Positions 56,615 through 64,000 of a stretch of 64,000 nucleotides of DNA are shown here, in pieces; position 1 is the stretch's first letter, and every line of letters starts with the position of its first letter. The notes below the pieces were generated by a model, which was not told where the DNA came from, ran no database searches, and worked only from the letters and a program-made list of their open reading frames with translations. This DNA is from an uncultured Bacteroides sp. (GTDB lineage: Bacteria > Bacteroidota > Bacteroidia > Bacteroidales > Bacteroidaceae), in contig USEY01000008.1 in the NCBI GenBank assembly GCA_900553815.1, forward strand, positions 1 to 64,000, read 5' to 3'. Made by a program: the position numbers and the translations under genes.

Positions 56615-58249
56615 ATGAATGAACACAATAAAGTATTGAAGATTAGGTTGCTGTTCTGTTTTCTACTTCTTTGTTCTTGTTTCTTGAGTTGCTCCTCGGA
56701 CAAGAAACCCTTGCTGAAAGGTCGATGGGAGATGCGGGTTGAAAACTTTTCGGCTCATACCAAGAAGAGTTACGGCGTAGATACTTTGGTTTATGTCATC
56801 GAATTGGATGCGGAACAGCGTACCTATGTGGAAATGAGTGATTTGCTTGAAAACGGATTGTGTTACGGTTATATGGATTTCAGCAACCTGAACCGTTTCT
56901 ACCGTTATGGAATTGATTCTGTAGCTTACCTGGGTGAGGGAACTTATTTGGTGAAGATGATAGATTTAGTTGGTTCACCTTGGGAGCCGGAGGTAAGTTT
57001 GGATACCTTACGTTACAATTCAAGAACCAAACAACTAGAGTATAATAAATGGGTGTTTAATTATGTGCCAGACTTGAAACCCTTTAAGGGCGAATGGACA
57101 GTCAGATTTGATGATACAATGTCAGAAGATGTCTGTCTCAGTCTTTATGAAAAAATAAAGGCACCCACCGATTATCCTTTTCATGGTGAAGACTGTTACG
57201 GATATCTCATTTACTATTCGGATGTCGATAACTCTTACCGGTTGATTACCTCTGTAAAGTCTATACATTACGACCGCGCTGAAGTGACAACGGTTTTTCC
57301 CGATTACCCGCAGGATCCACCGCAGACCCACACCTTGTATTTCAATCGGAAGACGGGCGGATTAAGCTTGGATAATGCAGAGTATTATCTTTTTCCTAAA
57401 GACGGTTATAAGCCAGGGATAAAATCGGAAAAGCTGGATTTCCTGAACGATGGAATTACTTTGTCGCTCTTTTATTTGTCTCTGATAATGTTGGTAGTTG
57501 TGGGTGGATTGCGTTTATGGAATGGGTCACATCAGCTTAATTATTGGATATCAGTCGTCTTACTGCTGATAGAAAGTGTGTTGGCATTTATATTGGTAGG
57601 TATGGTAGTTGCCGCAGCAGGCAATGTAGATATGGGGGCTGCTCGGGGATTGGGCGAGGTGGCCAAACTCTATGGAGGAGCCTTGTTGATAGCCGCTGTT
57701 TTTTTGTTCAGTTTTTCCTGGATGTTGAAGTGGCAATCCCAGTATGTAAAGAAGTGCAATCAAACTTTCGGTATCATTGCTTACGGCTTGGCTATTGTTC
57801 CTCCATTACTGTCTGTATTTGGCGGTCATGCTTTCATGGATGCGTTGGCAGGACATTTCTTTCAATCATTGTGCTACGAGCAGGGGCTATTGCCTTTCTT
57901 AGGTGCTTTGTGTCTGGTTCTGGTGATGGTGTGCATTATTGTTCAGACGGTTATTTTTGCCATGCAGTTGCGAGGAATGTATAGATTGGTAACAACGATA
58001 ATTTATCCTATATGTGCCGTTGCCAGTATCATGCTGCTGATGGTAGCGACATTAATCGTTGTTTACCTTGTTATCGTGGGTGCGGTTATCTTTTTCTTTT
58101 TGTCTATCATCAGTGAAATATATAAGAAGCCCAATATCAGCCACGTCATTGACAAGGAAGGGAAGAAGCATAAGGTGAAGGATGTGGACGTTGATATATT
58201 GGGTAATAAACAGGTTCGTACTGAAGATGGGAAAGAATTCAAACTTTAA
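56615..58249 (+). CDS. Polytopic membrane protein with lipobox and N-terminal extracytoplasmic domain
   Basis: A 544-residue protein with a signal-like start and lipobox (FLLLCSCFLSCSSDKK), then two repeated beta-rich domains, each near KGRWEMRVENFS (about 35-160) and KGEWTVRFDDTMS (about 158-280). After residue 285 come about seven hydrophobic helices (LFYLSLIMLVVVGGLRL, WISVVLLLIESVLAFILVGMV and others), ending in a charged tail. A lipobox in a multi-spanning protein is unusual. Family unknown. Last gene of the cluster, 34 bases after the peptidase gene. Confidence 0.75.
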   Translation: MNEHNKVLKIRLLFCFLLLCSCFLSCSSDKKPLLKGRWEMRVENFSAHTKKSYGVDTLVYVIELDAEQRTYVEMSDLLENGLCYGYMDFSNLNRFYRYGIDSVAYLGEGTYLVKMIDLVGSPWEPEVSLDTLRYNSRTKQLEYNKWVFNYVPDLKPFKGEWTVRFDDTMSEDVCLSLYEKIKAPTDYPFHGEDCYGYLIYYSDVDNSYRLITSVKSIHYDRAEVTTVFPDYPQDPPQTHTLYFNRKTGGLSLDNAEYYLFPKDGYKPGIKSEKLDFLNDGITLSLFYLSLIMLVVVGGLRLWNGSHQLNYWISVVLLLIESVLAFILVGMVVAAAGNVDMGAARGLGEVAKLYGGALLIAAVFLFSFSWMLKWQSQYVKKCNQTFGIIAYGLAIVPPLLSVFGGHAFMDALAGHFFQSLCYEQGLLPFLGALCLVLVMVCIIVQTVIFAMQLRGMYRLVTTIIYPICAVASIMLLMVATLIVVYLVIVGAVIFFFLSIISEIYKKPNISHVIDKEGKKHKVKDVDVDILGNKQVRTEDGKEFKL

Positions 58250-58268
58250 ACGATAAATAAGCAGTAGT

Positions 58269-58600
58269 ATGAAAAGACAAAAGACGATGGTAAGCCTGCT
58301 GGATTGCTTGTTTGTGGAACGTGTGTGGCTGTTCAGACAAGAATCGTAGTTGGGAACGACCATTGGTCGTTGTGTGATGATACGGATGACGACAATGAGG
58401 CTGTTTGCTGTGTCTGTATGAAAGTTCAGCAGGAATCCGAGCTGAAAGTGGGCCGATTGCAGGCCAAGGAAGTGTATGACAAAGTGGAGATGATACCTGA
58501 GGTCTTTGGCAGAATACGGATCTTGATGGACTTTATCGGCGCTAGTTTGAGGTATCCGGAGAACTGTCAGGGAATTTATACGAGGATTGAGTGCCAGTGA
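58269..58600 (+). pseudogene. Degenerate TonB-like protein remnant
   Basis: An ATG at 58269 begins a short frame (MKRQKTMVSLL) that shifts, after about 11 codons, to another frame which continues LLVCGTCVAVQ and runs to 58600. The second part ends EMIPEVFGRIRILMDFIGASLRYPENCQG, a degenerate copy of the TonB C-terminal signature (MPEFPGG, then NIKYPxxAQ). The glycines of PGG are lost and the frame stops just after the conserved part, so most of the TonB domain is missing. It is best read as a decayed or truncated energy-transducer-like gene. Confidence 0.55.
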
Positions 58601-58924
58601 ATGTGGAATCACTCTGCCTTTCAACTTTGACTTGGGTTGACAAAAGGAAGATAAGATGAAACGGATATGTATATGCTGTGGTTACGGCGAGAGGACAGAC
58701 TTCGCTTGTCGCATGGGAAACTGATTCACGTGAAGTCGTGCGCTGTGAACGGCCTCGTTGGTTACTGGAATGATACTGAAAGGCTAACTATGGAATTTTT
58801 GTGGTCAAGGCTGTGGGTGACGGACGCGCTTACCGCAAATAAAGTGCGCGTCTCTGTTTCTGTCTTGCAGGAACAAGAGACGCGTGGCATGAGGGGATGA
58901 TCGAACATTTCGAGGCTTTTCCTT
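58601..58924. other. Intergenic region after the TonB-like remnant
   Basis: Short frames only (a 77-codon one at 58667-58900 is unconvincing, and another starting MKRICICCGYGE stops after 22 codons). The right part contains the hairpin at 58847-58884. Confidence 0.5.
58847..58884. terminator. Strong hairpin after corA
   Basis: CGCGTCTCTGTTTCTG (58847-58862) pairs almost perfectly with CAGGAACAAGAGACGCG (58868-58884), one base bulged. It is about 40 bases past the corA stop on the minus strand. A second, overlapping stem (GACGCGC with GCGCGTC, 58833-58853) could compete with it. Confidence 0.6.
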
Positions 58925-59851
58925 TTAGAACCACTTGATTTTTCTGAACCACACAAACGTACCTGCCGAGATGGCTGCGGACAGCAGCACGATGAGCAGG
59001 AAGGCATGGGGAAACGACTCCAGGTGGATGTCTACGTTCATGCCGTAGAAACTGGCAATGACGGTAGGTATCATCAGCGTAATGCTGAGGCTTGTCATGC
59101 GTTTCATGATATCGTTCACGTTGTTTGAAATGATAGAGGCGAAGGCATCCATGGTGCCCGTCAAGATGTCGCTGTAGATGTTCACCGTGTTGTAGGCCTG
59201 GCGCAGTTCGATGACGGCATCGTCCAGCAGTTCCATGTCCAGCATGCCGCTGTTTTGGAAGATGTTTTTCAGACGGCCTATCAGTACTTCGTTGCCGCGG
59301 ATGGAGGTGTCGAAGTAGACCAGTGTTTTCTGCAGTTTCATCAGGCGCAACAGGTCTTCGTTGCGGATGCTCTTTTCCAGTTCCTTCTCAGCGTTGGCCA
59401 CTTCGTTGTTTATCTGCTTCAGATACTTCAGGAACCATACGGCCGAGGAGTAGATGAGGCGCAGAATGAGTTCGAGTTTATTGTTCACGCAGATGCCCTT
59501 GCGACGTGTGTGCTGAATGAAGTCGGGCAGCAGCTCCGTGCGGTGATAGCACACGGAGACGATAATGTCATTGTTGGTGATGATGCCGACGGGTACGGTG
59601 ATGAATGGAATCTGCGGGTTGCTGCTCTGCATGGGTATGCGCAGAATGGTGAGCAGCCAGTTGCCTTCGGTCTCCGTGCGGGGACGTTCGTCGGCGTCGG
59701 CAATGTCTTCGAGGAAGGATTCGGGAACGTTAAGTTCTTGGGTGAGGAACTGGAAATCGTTGTTGTCGGGGCATTCTACGTTCACCCAGCAGCCGGGTGC
59801 CCACAGTGGCTTCTCCACGAAGCCGTTTTCGCTGTAGAGGTACTTTCTCAT
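58925..59851 (-). CDS. CorA family divalent cation transporter
   Basis: A 308-residue member of the CorA Mg2+/Co2+/Ni2+ channel family, forming an inner-membrane pentamer. The signature motif GMN lies in ASFYGMNVDIH between the two C-terminal membrane helices (MTSLSITLMIPTVIAS and FLLIVLLSAAISAGTFVWF). The long N-terminal cytoplasmic domain has the beginnings of the stalk helix. The exact cation is not decidable. Promoter on the minus strand at 59991-59998 gives a leader of about 130 bases. Confidence 0.93.
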   Translation of the reverse strand: MRKYLYSENGFVEKPLWAPGCWVNVECPDNNDFQFLTQELNVPESFLEDIADADERPRTETEGNWLLTILRIPMQSSNPQIPFITVPVGIITNNDIIVSVCYHRTELLPDFIQHTRRKGICVNNKLELILRLIYSSAVWFLKYLKQINNEVANAEKELEKSIRNEDLLRLMKLQKTLVYFDTSIRGNEVLIGRLKNIFQNSGMLDMELLDDAVIELRQAYNTVNIYSDILTGTMDAFASIISNNVNDIMKRMTSLSITLMIPTVIASFYGMNVDIHLESFPHAFLLIVLLSAAISAGTFVWFRKIKWF

Positions 59852-59990
59852 CGGTCAAAGTCTCCTTTCTTTAGGGTGCGTACGGAGGTTTGCGATGTCG
59901 AAAGTCTCCGTTCGCCATTAAGGGTTAATACTGTTGTACGTTCGAGGGTTTGAATCGTCCATATTTTGTTCTCAAATTGTTTTTGCGCCG

Positions 59991-59998
59991 CAAAAGTA
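59991..59998 (-). promoter_or_regulatory. Promoter -7 box for corA
   Basis: On the minus strand TACTTTTG fits TAnnTTTG. The leader to the corA ATG would be about 130 bases; no known magnesium riboswitch form is apparent in it by eye. Confidence 0.5.
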
Positions 59999-60095
59999 GT
60001 TATTCACATGGATTTGCTGTATTTTCTTATTCGTTTTTTAGGTTTTGTTTCAATTTGGAACGCCAAGTAGGTAAACAGGCTGACTATCTTTTTTG

Positions 60096-60103
60096 TAACT
60101 TTG
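60096..60103 (+). promoter_or_regulatory. Promoter -7 box for gpmI
   Basis: TAACTTTG fits TAnnTTTG. The transcript would start near 60110 and begin with the inverted repeat at 60118-60196. Confidence 0.6.
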
Positions 60104-60117
60104 CAGCCGGAAATAGG

Positions 60118-60196
60118 TGCACCACAGATTACACTGATTTCCGCAGATTCTTTTCTCTTTTTGTCATTCTGTGCTGATCTGTGCAATCCGTGGTGC
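60118..60196. repeat. Inverted-repeat hairpin in the gpmI leader
   Basis: GCACCACAGATTACACTGATT at the left pairs with a right arm (60171-60196) whose complement begins GCACCACGGATTGCACAGAT. The arms belong to the same GGATTACACGG-type family as the ends of the GxxExxY cassette. No gene lies between. It forms a large hairpin at the start of the gpmI message. Confidence 0.7.
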
Positions 60197-60241
60197 TTTA
60201 AGTAAACCGCATTCAATCAAACTTTAAATACTTTAGACATT

Positions 60242-61759
60242 ATGGCAAAGAAAGCTCTTTTAATGATTCTCGATGGTTGGGGTTGTGGCGACCATCAAAA
60301 GGACGATGTGATTTTCAACACTCCCACTCCTTACTGGGACAGTCTGCTGGCCAACTATCCGCACTCTCAACTCCAGGCAAGCGGCGAGAACGTGGGTCTG
60401 CCCGACGGACAGATGGGTAATTCTGAAGTAGGTCACCTCAATATCGGTGCCGGACGCATCGTTTACCAGGATTTGGTGAAGATTAACCGTGCTTGCGCCG
60501 ACAACAGCATCCTGAAGAACAAGGAAATCGTTTCTGCCTTCTCTTATGCCAAGGAACATGGCAAGAACATCCACTTCATGGGATTGACTTCTAACGGTGG
60601 TGTGCACTCTTCGTTCGACCACCTGTTCAAGCTCTGCGACATTGCCAAGGAATATGGCTTGCAGGATACTACTTTCATCCACTGCTTCATGGATGGTCGT
60701 GATACAGACCCGAAGAGCGGTAAGGGCTTCATCGAACAGCTGACTGCACACTGTGCTCAGTCTGCCGGACGCATTGCCAGCATTGTAGGTCGTTTCTATG
60801 CCATGGACCGCGACAAACGTTGGGAACGTGTGAAAGAAGCTTATGACCTGCTGGTTAACGGACAGGGCCGTGTGGCTACTGACATGGTACAGGCCATGCA
60901 GGAGTCTTACGACGAAGGCGTAACAGATGAATTCATCAAGCCTATCGTAAATGGTGGCTTCGACGGTACTATCAAGGAAGGCGACGTAGTTATCTTCTTC
61001 AACTACCGCAACGACCGTGCCAAGGAATTGACTATCGTACTGACTCAGCAGGATATGCCTGAGCAGGGCATGCACACCATCCCCGGTCTGCAATACTACT
61101 GTATGACTCCGTACGACGCATCGTTTAAGGGCGTGCACATCCTCTTCGACAAGGAGAACGTGCAGAACACACTGGGTGAATACTTGGCCAACAACGGCAA
61201 GACTCAGCTGCACATTGCCGAGACTGAGAAGTATGCGCACGTAACGTTCTTCTTCAACGGTGGCCGTGAGACTCCGTACGACAACGAAGACCGTATCCTT
61301 GTTCCTTCTCCCAAGGTTGCTACTTACGACCTGAAGCCCGAAATGAGCGCTTACGAAGTGAAGGATAAACTGGTAGAGGCTATCGGTACGCAGAAGTACG
61401 ACTTCATCGTTGTTAACTATGCTAACGGTGATATGGTAGGCCACACTGGTATCTATGAGGCTATCGAGAAGGCTGTTGTAGCTATCGACAACTGCGTGAA
61501 AGATACCGTTGAGGCAGCCAAGGCCAACGGTTACGAGGTCATCATCATTGCCGACCACGGTAATGCAGACCACGCTCTGAATGCCGATGGTACACCTAAT
61601 ACTGCTCACTCACTGAATCCTGTTCCGTTTGTTTATGTAACCGAGAACAAGGATGCTAAGGTAGAAAACGGTGTGTTGGCCGACGTGGCTCCGTCTATCC
61701 TTCATATCCTCGGCATGCCTCAGCCTGCTGAAATGACGGGTAAGGATTTGATTAAGTAA
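60242..61759 (+). CDS. gpmI: 2,3-bisphosphoglycerate-independent phosphoglycerate mutase
   Basis: A 505-residue Mn2+-dependent glycolytic enzyme interconverting 3- and 2-phosphoglycerate; cytoplasmic. The alkaline-phosphatase-fold start is [13 protein letters not shown], with metal-ligand D11 and catalytic serine S61 in [15 protein letters not shown]. Later metal ligands lie in [14 protein letters not shown] and [11 protein letters not shown]. Length is standard. Possible leader control by the inverted repeat upstream. Confidence 0.97.
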   Translation: MAKKALLMILDGWGCGDHQKDDVIFNTPTPYWDSLLANYPHSQLQASGENVGLPDGQMGNSEVGHLNIGAGRIVYQDLVKINRACADNSILKNKEIVSAFSYAKEHGKNIHFMGLTSNGGVHSSFDHLFKLCDIAKEYGLQDTTFIHCFMDGRDTDPKSGKGFIEQLTAHCAQSAGRIASIVGRFYAMDRDKRWERVKEAYDLLVNGQGRVATDMVQAMQESYDEGVTDEFIKPIVNGGFDGTIKEGDVVIFFNYRNDRAKELTIVLTQQDMPEQGMHTIPGLQYYCMTPYDASFKGVHILFDKENVQNTLGEYLANNGKTQLHIAETEKYAHVTFFFNGGRETPYDNEDRILVPSPKVATYDLKPEMSAYEVKDKLVEAIGTQKYDFIVVNYANGDMVGHTGIYEAIEKAVVAIDNCVKDTVEAAKANGYEVIIIADHGNADHALNADGTPNTAHSLNPVPFVYVTENKDAKVENGVLADVAPSILHILGMPQPAEMTGKDLIK

Positions 61760-61790
61760 TTCCGTAAGTTGAAAAATTATTGATTTATTG

Positions 61791-61866
61791 GCGCGGATTA
61801 CACGGAAGGCAGACGTTTGTTCTTCACTGGTGGAAGAGCGAACGGTCTGGTCCGCGTAGTCCGCGC
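61791..61866. repeat. Inverted-repeat element between gpmI and the DUF3109 gene
   Basis: GCGCGGATTACACGGAAGG (61791-61809) and the reverse-complementary TCCGCGTAGTCCGCGC (61851-61866) enclose about 41 bases. A T-rich run follows, so it may act as a terminator for gpmI. It belongs to the same repeat family as the GxxExxY cassette ends. Confidence 0.7.
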
Positions 61867-61894
61867 TTTCTTTTTTTGATAGGAGAGCAAGAGT

Positions 61895-62476
61895 ATGATT
61901 CAGATAGGAGATGTAGTGGTGAGCTTCGACGTCTTGCGTGAGAAGTTCCTTTGCAATTTGGATGCCTGCAAGGGTGCATGTTGCATAGAGGGTGATGCCG
62001 GAGCGCCGGTAGCGCTGGACGAAGTAGAGAAGCTGGAGGAGGTGTTGCCTGTTATTTGGGATGAACTCAGTCCTGAGGCGCGCGAGGTTATTGACCGTCA
62101 GGGAGTAGTGTATACCGATTGCGAAGGCGACTTGGTGACGTCTATTGTCAATAACAAGGACTGTGTCTTTACCTGCTACGACGAGCGTGGTTGCTGCTAC
62201 TGTGCCATCGAGAAGGCTTTCCGTGCCGGCAAGACTGACTTTTATAAGCCTATATCCTGCCATCTCTATCCCATCCGTATAGGCGACTTTGGCCGCTACA
62301 AGGCGGTGAATTTCCATCGCTGGAATGTCTGCAAGGCTGCTCTTCTCTTGGGGCAGAAGGAAAATTTGCCTGTCTACAAGTTCCTGCGCGAGCCGCTTAT
62401 CCGTAAGTTTGGTGAGGATTGGTATCGTGAATTGGAGATTGCGGCAGAGGAGATGAAGAAGCAGGGGTGGTTGTAA
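61895..62476 (+). CDS. DUF3109 family cysteine-rich protein
   Basis: A 193-residue cytoplasmic protein of the DUF3109 family. Eleven cysteines include CNLDACKGACC (about residues 20-30), CVFTCYDERGCCYCAIEK (about 89-106) and ISCHLYPIRIG, a pattern like the metal- or iron-sulfur-binding region of the FliB/YkgJ-type cysteine-cluster proteins. Its role is unknown. Confidence 0.9.
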   Translation: MIQIGDVVVSFDVLREKFLCNLDACKGACCIEGDAGAPVALDEVEKLEEVLPVIWDELSPEAREVIDRQGVVYTDCEGDLVTSIVNNKDCVFTCYDERGCCYCAIEKAFRAGKTDFYKPISCHLYPIRIGDFGRYKAVNFHRWNVCKAALLLGQKENLPVYKFLREPLIRKFGEDWYRELEIAAEEMKKQGWL

Positions 62477-62488
62477 AGAGGAAGAAAT

Positions 62489-63133
62489 ATGCATTGTTGG
62501 AGAGATCATACGATACTGTTGCTTTGCTTTTTATTGTGGGCGTGTGATAAGGAAGAGCCTGCTGGACCTTCGATGGAATTGACTCCTGTAATGAATCTGT
62601 TGGAGAACGGAAATTGCGAGGAATGGTATGATGCAGGAGGTGGCTATTATTATTTATATGGCTGGTCTATGCGTGAGCATTATGGCAGTGTTACCAAAGA
62701 GTCTGACAATGTATATGAAGGAGAGTATTCTGTTCGTATGTCATCCCCGAAGAAAGGGCTTACAGCAAAGGTTAGTCAGAAGGTGGAGGTCTTTCCTGGG
62801 CATGATATTCGTATTCGCTTCTATTATTATGTAGAAGAACCATGTACGGGTACAGAACCCCGTATGTATTGTTATTTCCGTGATAGTAGTAGTGATAATA
62901 TTTCTAATGATGCATTGGCGGATTTTTATGATGAGGCGATGTTGGGTATTATAAGAGGTGGTGGTTATGGATTGTCGTCTTTCCCATTGAATTATAATGA
63001 ATGGCAGCTGTTTGATTATATCATACAGGTTCCAGCTAGGGCACGCCATTTTGTGTTTGAAATCCATAGTTATGCAGGCACAACAATGTATGTAGATGAT
63101 TGTTGGGTTGTTGATGTTGATATGTATAATTAG
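62489..63133 (+). CDS. Lipoprotein with carbohydrate-binding-like domain
   Basis: A 214-residue lipoprotein (lipobox LLLCFLLWACDKEEP, Cys 19). The mature part (NLLENGNCEEWYDAGG, VYEGEYSVRMSSP, KVSQKVEVFPGHDIRIRFYYYVEE, then MYVDDCWVVDV) has the jelly-roll pattern of CenC-type carbohydrate-binding modules. It could be a surface glycan-binding protein. It has no sugar-utilisation genes close by, so ligand and pathway are unknown. It lies 12 bases after the DUF3109 stop. Confidence 0.7.
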   Translation: MHCWRDHTILLLCFLLWACDKEEPAGPSMELTPVMNLLENGNCEEWYDAGGGYYYLYGWSMREHYGSVTKESDNVYEGEYSVRMSSPKKGLTAKVSQKVEVFPGHDIRIRFYYYVEEPCTGTEPRMYCYFRDSSSDNISNDALADFYDEAMLGIIRGGGYGLSSFPLNYNEWQLFDYIIQVPARARHFVFEIHSYAGTTMYVDDCWVVDVDMYN

Positions 63134-63145
63134 TTGTTTAAAGGG

Positions 63146-63463
63146 ATGGATACTGCTCTCATTTGGATTTTTGCGGTTTTCTTTATCTTCTTAGGACTGC
63201 TAGTGTGCAAGTATCCCAAGTTGATAGCAGGTTATAATACCATGTCGCCCGAACGGCAGAAGAAGGTTGACGCCAAGGGGTTGGCTGCTTTTATGTGTCG
63301 TTCATTCTGTATGATGGGGCTACTCGTTGTTGTTTTGTATTATCTGTTGACGTGGGGCGGTATGAATCGGGAGGCGGCTGTGTTGGTGTCTATGTTGCTG
63401 GTACCTATATTGGTAGCAGTTTATATACTGGTTGGTGCCCAGCGTTATGACCACGGTCGGTAA
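63146..63463 (+). CDS. DUF3784 membrane protein
   Basis: A 105-residue protein with three hydrophobic helices (LIWIFAVFFIFLGLLVC, MGLLVVVLYYLLTWGG, VLVSMLLVPILVAVYILV) and the DUF3784 motif LIAGYNTMSPERQKKVDAKGL (about residues 28-48). Function unknown. I use the ATG at 63146; an upstream TTG at 63134 is unlikely. It lies 12 bases after the lipoprotein stop. Confidence 0.85.
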   Translation: MDTALIWIFAVFFIFLGLLVCKYPKLIAGYNTMSPERQKKVDAKGLAAFMCRSFCMMGLLVVVLYYLLTWGGMNREAAVLVSMLLVPILVAVYILVGAQRYDHGR

Positions 63464-63480
63464 GATGTGTTCTTTGGCTC

Positions 63481-64000
63481 CTATTGCTTGTTTCTTTTGT
63501 TTTTCTTTCCTTGTAGTTTGCGCAGAGTGCTTCGAATGGCCGATTGTACACCGGGGGAGTAGAGTGTGGCGTCGGCATTTCCAAGTATTACTTGCAATTC
63601 CTGTTGCAGTTCCGGCTGTTGGCGGCAAAGCAGGTAAGCCAGCTTGATGCAAAGAGCCTGCACGGCAATGCTGTCTTGTGGATTTAGCAGGTGGTCGAAG
63701 CAGTAGTTTAGCAGATGGATGGGAAGTGGTGTGGGGACAGGAAGGTTGAATAGTATGGAAAGGAGCAGACGGCGGGCTGTGTCGTTGTTGCAGGTAAGCA
63801 GGTGGGTGGTCAGTTCGTCATAGCATGGTGCAAAGAGGCTTGGATGCCTTTCGCTCAGTTTCTCGCATACCCACAATGCACGGTTGGCGGCTGGTGAGTC
63901 GTTGTTCATAGCTATGTTGTAGAGTGTATGGAATAGTTCGTCTTCCTGTTCAATCTTCCAAGCGAGCTGGTTGGCAGAGAACTGGCAGATGTGTGTGCAT
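63481..64000 (-). CDS. Helical-repeat protein, partial (5' end beyond window)
   Basis: The frame is open from 63481 to the window end at 64000; the ATG at 63909 is only internal, since the coding frame continues upstream (ICQFSANQLAWKIEQEDELFHTLYNIAMNND). The visible part is all helix, with repeated 35-40-residue helical pairs (NRALWVCEKLSERHPSLFAPCYDELTTHLL, LLSILFNLPVPTPLPIHLLNYCFDHLL) resembling HEAT-like or adaptin-like repeats, ending in a basic tail (KLQGKKNKRNKQ). Function unknown. Confidence 0.7.
   Translation of the reverse strand, partial: CTHICQFSANQLAWKIEQEDELFHTLYNIAMNNDSPAANRALWVCEKLSERHPSLFAPCYDELTTHLLTCNNDTARRLLLSILFNLPVPTPLPIHLLNYCFDHLLNPQDSIAVQALCIKLAYLLCRQQPELQQELQVILGNADATLYSPGVQSAIRSTLRKLQGKKNKRNKQ

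Noticed and set aside
58667-58900. 77-codon frame before corA
   Set aside because: It runs through the large hairpin and has no coding signal.
60118-61866. Inverted repeats flanking gpmI as the ends of a single transposon
   Set aside because: Each end is itself a complete hairpin, and gpmI is a core gene with its own promoter; two separate elements explain it better.

Overview
The window looks like a chromosomal segment of a gut Bacteroides-type bacterium (Bacteroidaceae). The signs are many promoters with the Bacteroidetes -7 box TAnnTTTG, a complete SusC/SusD polysaccharide-utilization locus, abundant lipoproteins with short lipoboxes, SUF iron-sulfur genes downstream of rimP-nusA-infB, and a pyruvate formate-lyase pair. 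No rRNA, tRNA or CRISPR array was seen. No transposase or integrase gene is present; the mobile-looking DNA consists of short inverted-repeat elements.

Layout. 0.4-6 kb: an unrecognised protein, then pflB and pflA with a small four-helix-bundle gene wedged between them. 6-10 kb: an SMR-MFS efflux pair facing a Crp/Fnr-family regulator, then a CNNM/CBS membrane protein. 10-15.5 kb: a secreted CsgG-domain protein, small lipoproteins, an XRE regulator with a possible small RNA unit upstream, a GNAT acetyltransferase and a UPF0145 protein. 15.8-28 kb, all minus strand: rimP, nusA, infB, cvpA, sufB, sufC, sufD and sufS, interrupted by an outer-membrane barrel gene, a GxxExxY-protein cassette and a secreted hypothetical. 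28.9-33 kb: a surface lipoprotein and the membrane pyrophosphatase hppA. 33-45 kb: a glycan locus with a DUF6377-type sensor/regulator, SusC, SusD, a SusE-like lipoprotein, two tandem clan GH-D-like hydrolases and a GH97 enzyme with all four SusB catalytic/metal glutamates, pointing to an alpha-linked glucan or a related alpha-linked glycan. 45.7-48 kb: LysO exporter, rnhB and an XRE regulator broken by a frameshift in an A8 tract. 48.4-58.6 kb: a nine-gene run of secreted proteins (CsgG-like, LPP20-like, VEKP-repeat, transglutaminase-like, polytopic lipoprotein) followed by a TonB-like remnant. 58.9-64 kb: CorA, gpmI, DUF3109, a lipoprotein, a DUF3784 protein and a partial gene.

Two themes deserve attention. 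First, the 48.4-58.2 kb cluster is the best candidate for an undescribed envelope system: it combines families otherwise known from curli secretion (CsgG) and from the outer-membrane accessory rings of flagella (FlgO/FlgP/FlgT, LPP20), in an organism with no sign of either. Second, several tight core operons are interrupted by short elements bounded by inverted repeats. One carries a GxxExxY gene with 27-bp perfect ends between sufC and sufD. Another carries a four-helix-bundle gene between pflB and pflA, and its right repeat has become the coding sequence for the PflA N-terminus. Gene-less hairpins resembling the first family sit between infB and cvpA, in the gpmI leader and after gpmI, and a third repeat type lies between nusA and infB. 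Two arrays of a 22-bp tandem repeat (13.9 and 45.4 kb) form a further dispersed family.

All assignments come from reading the sequence and from memory of protein families; no search was run.
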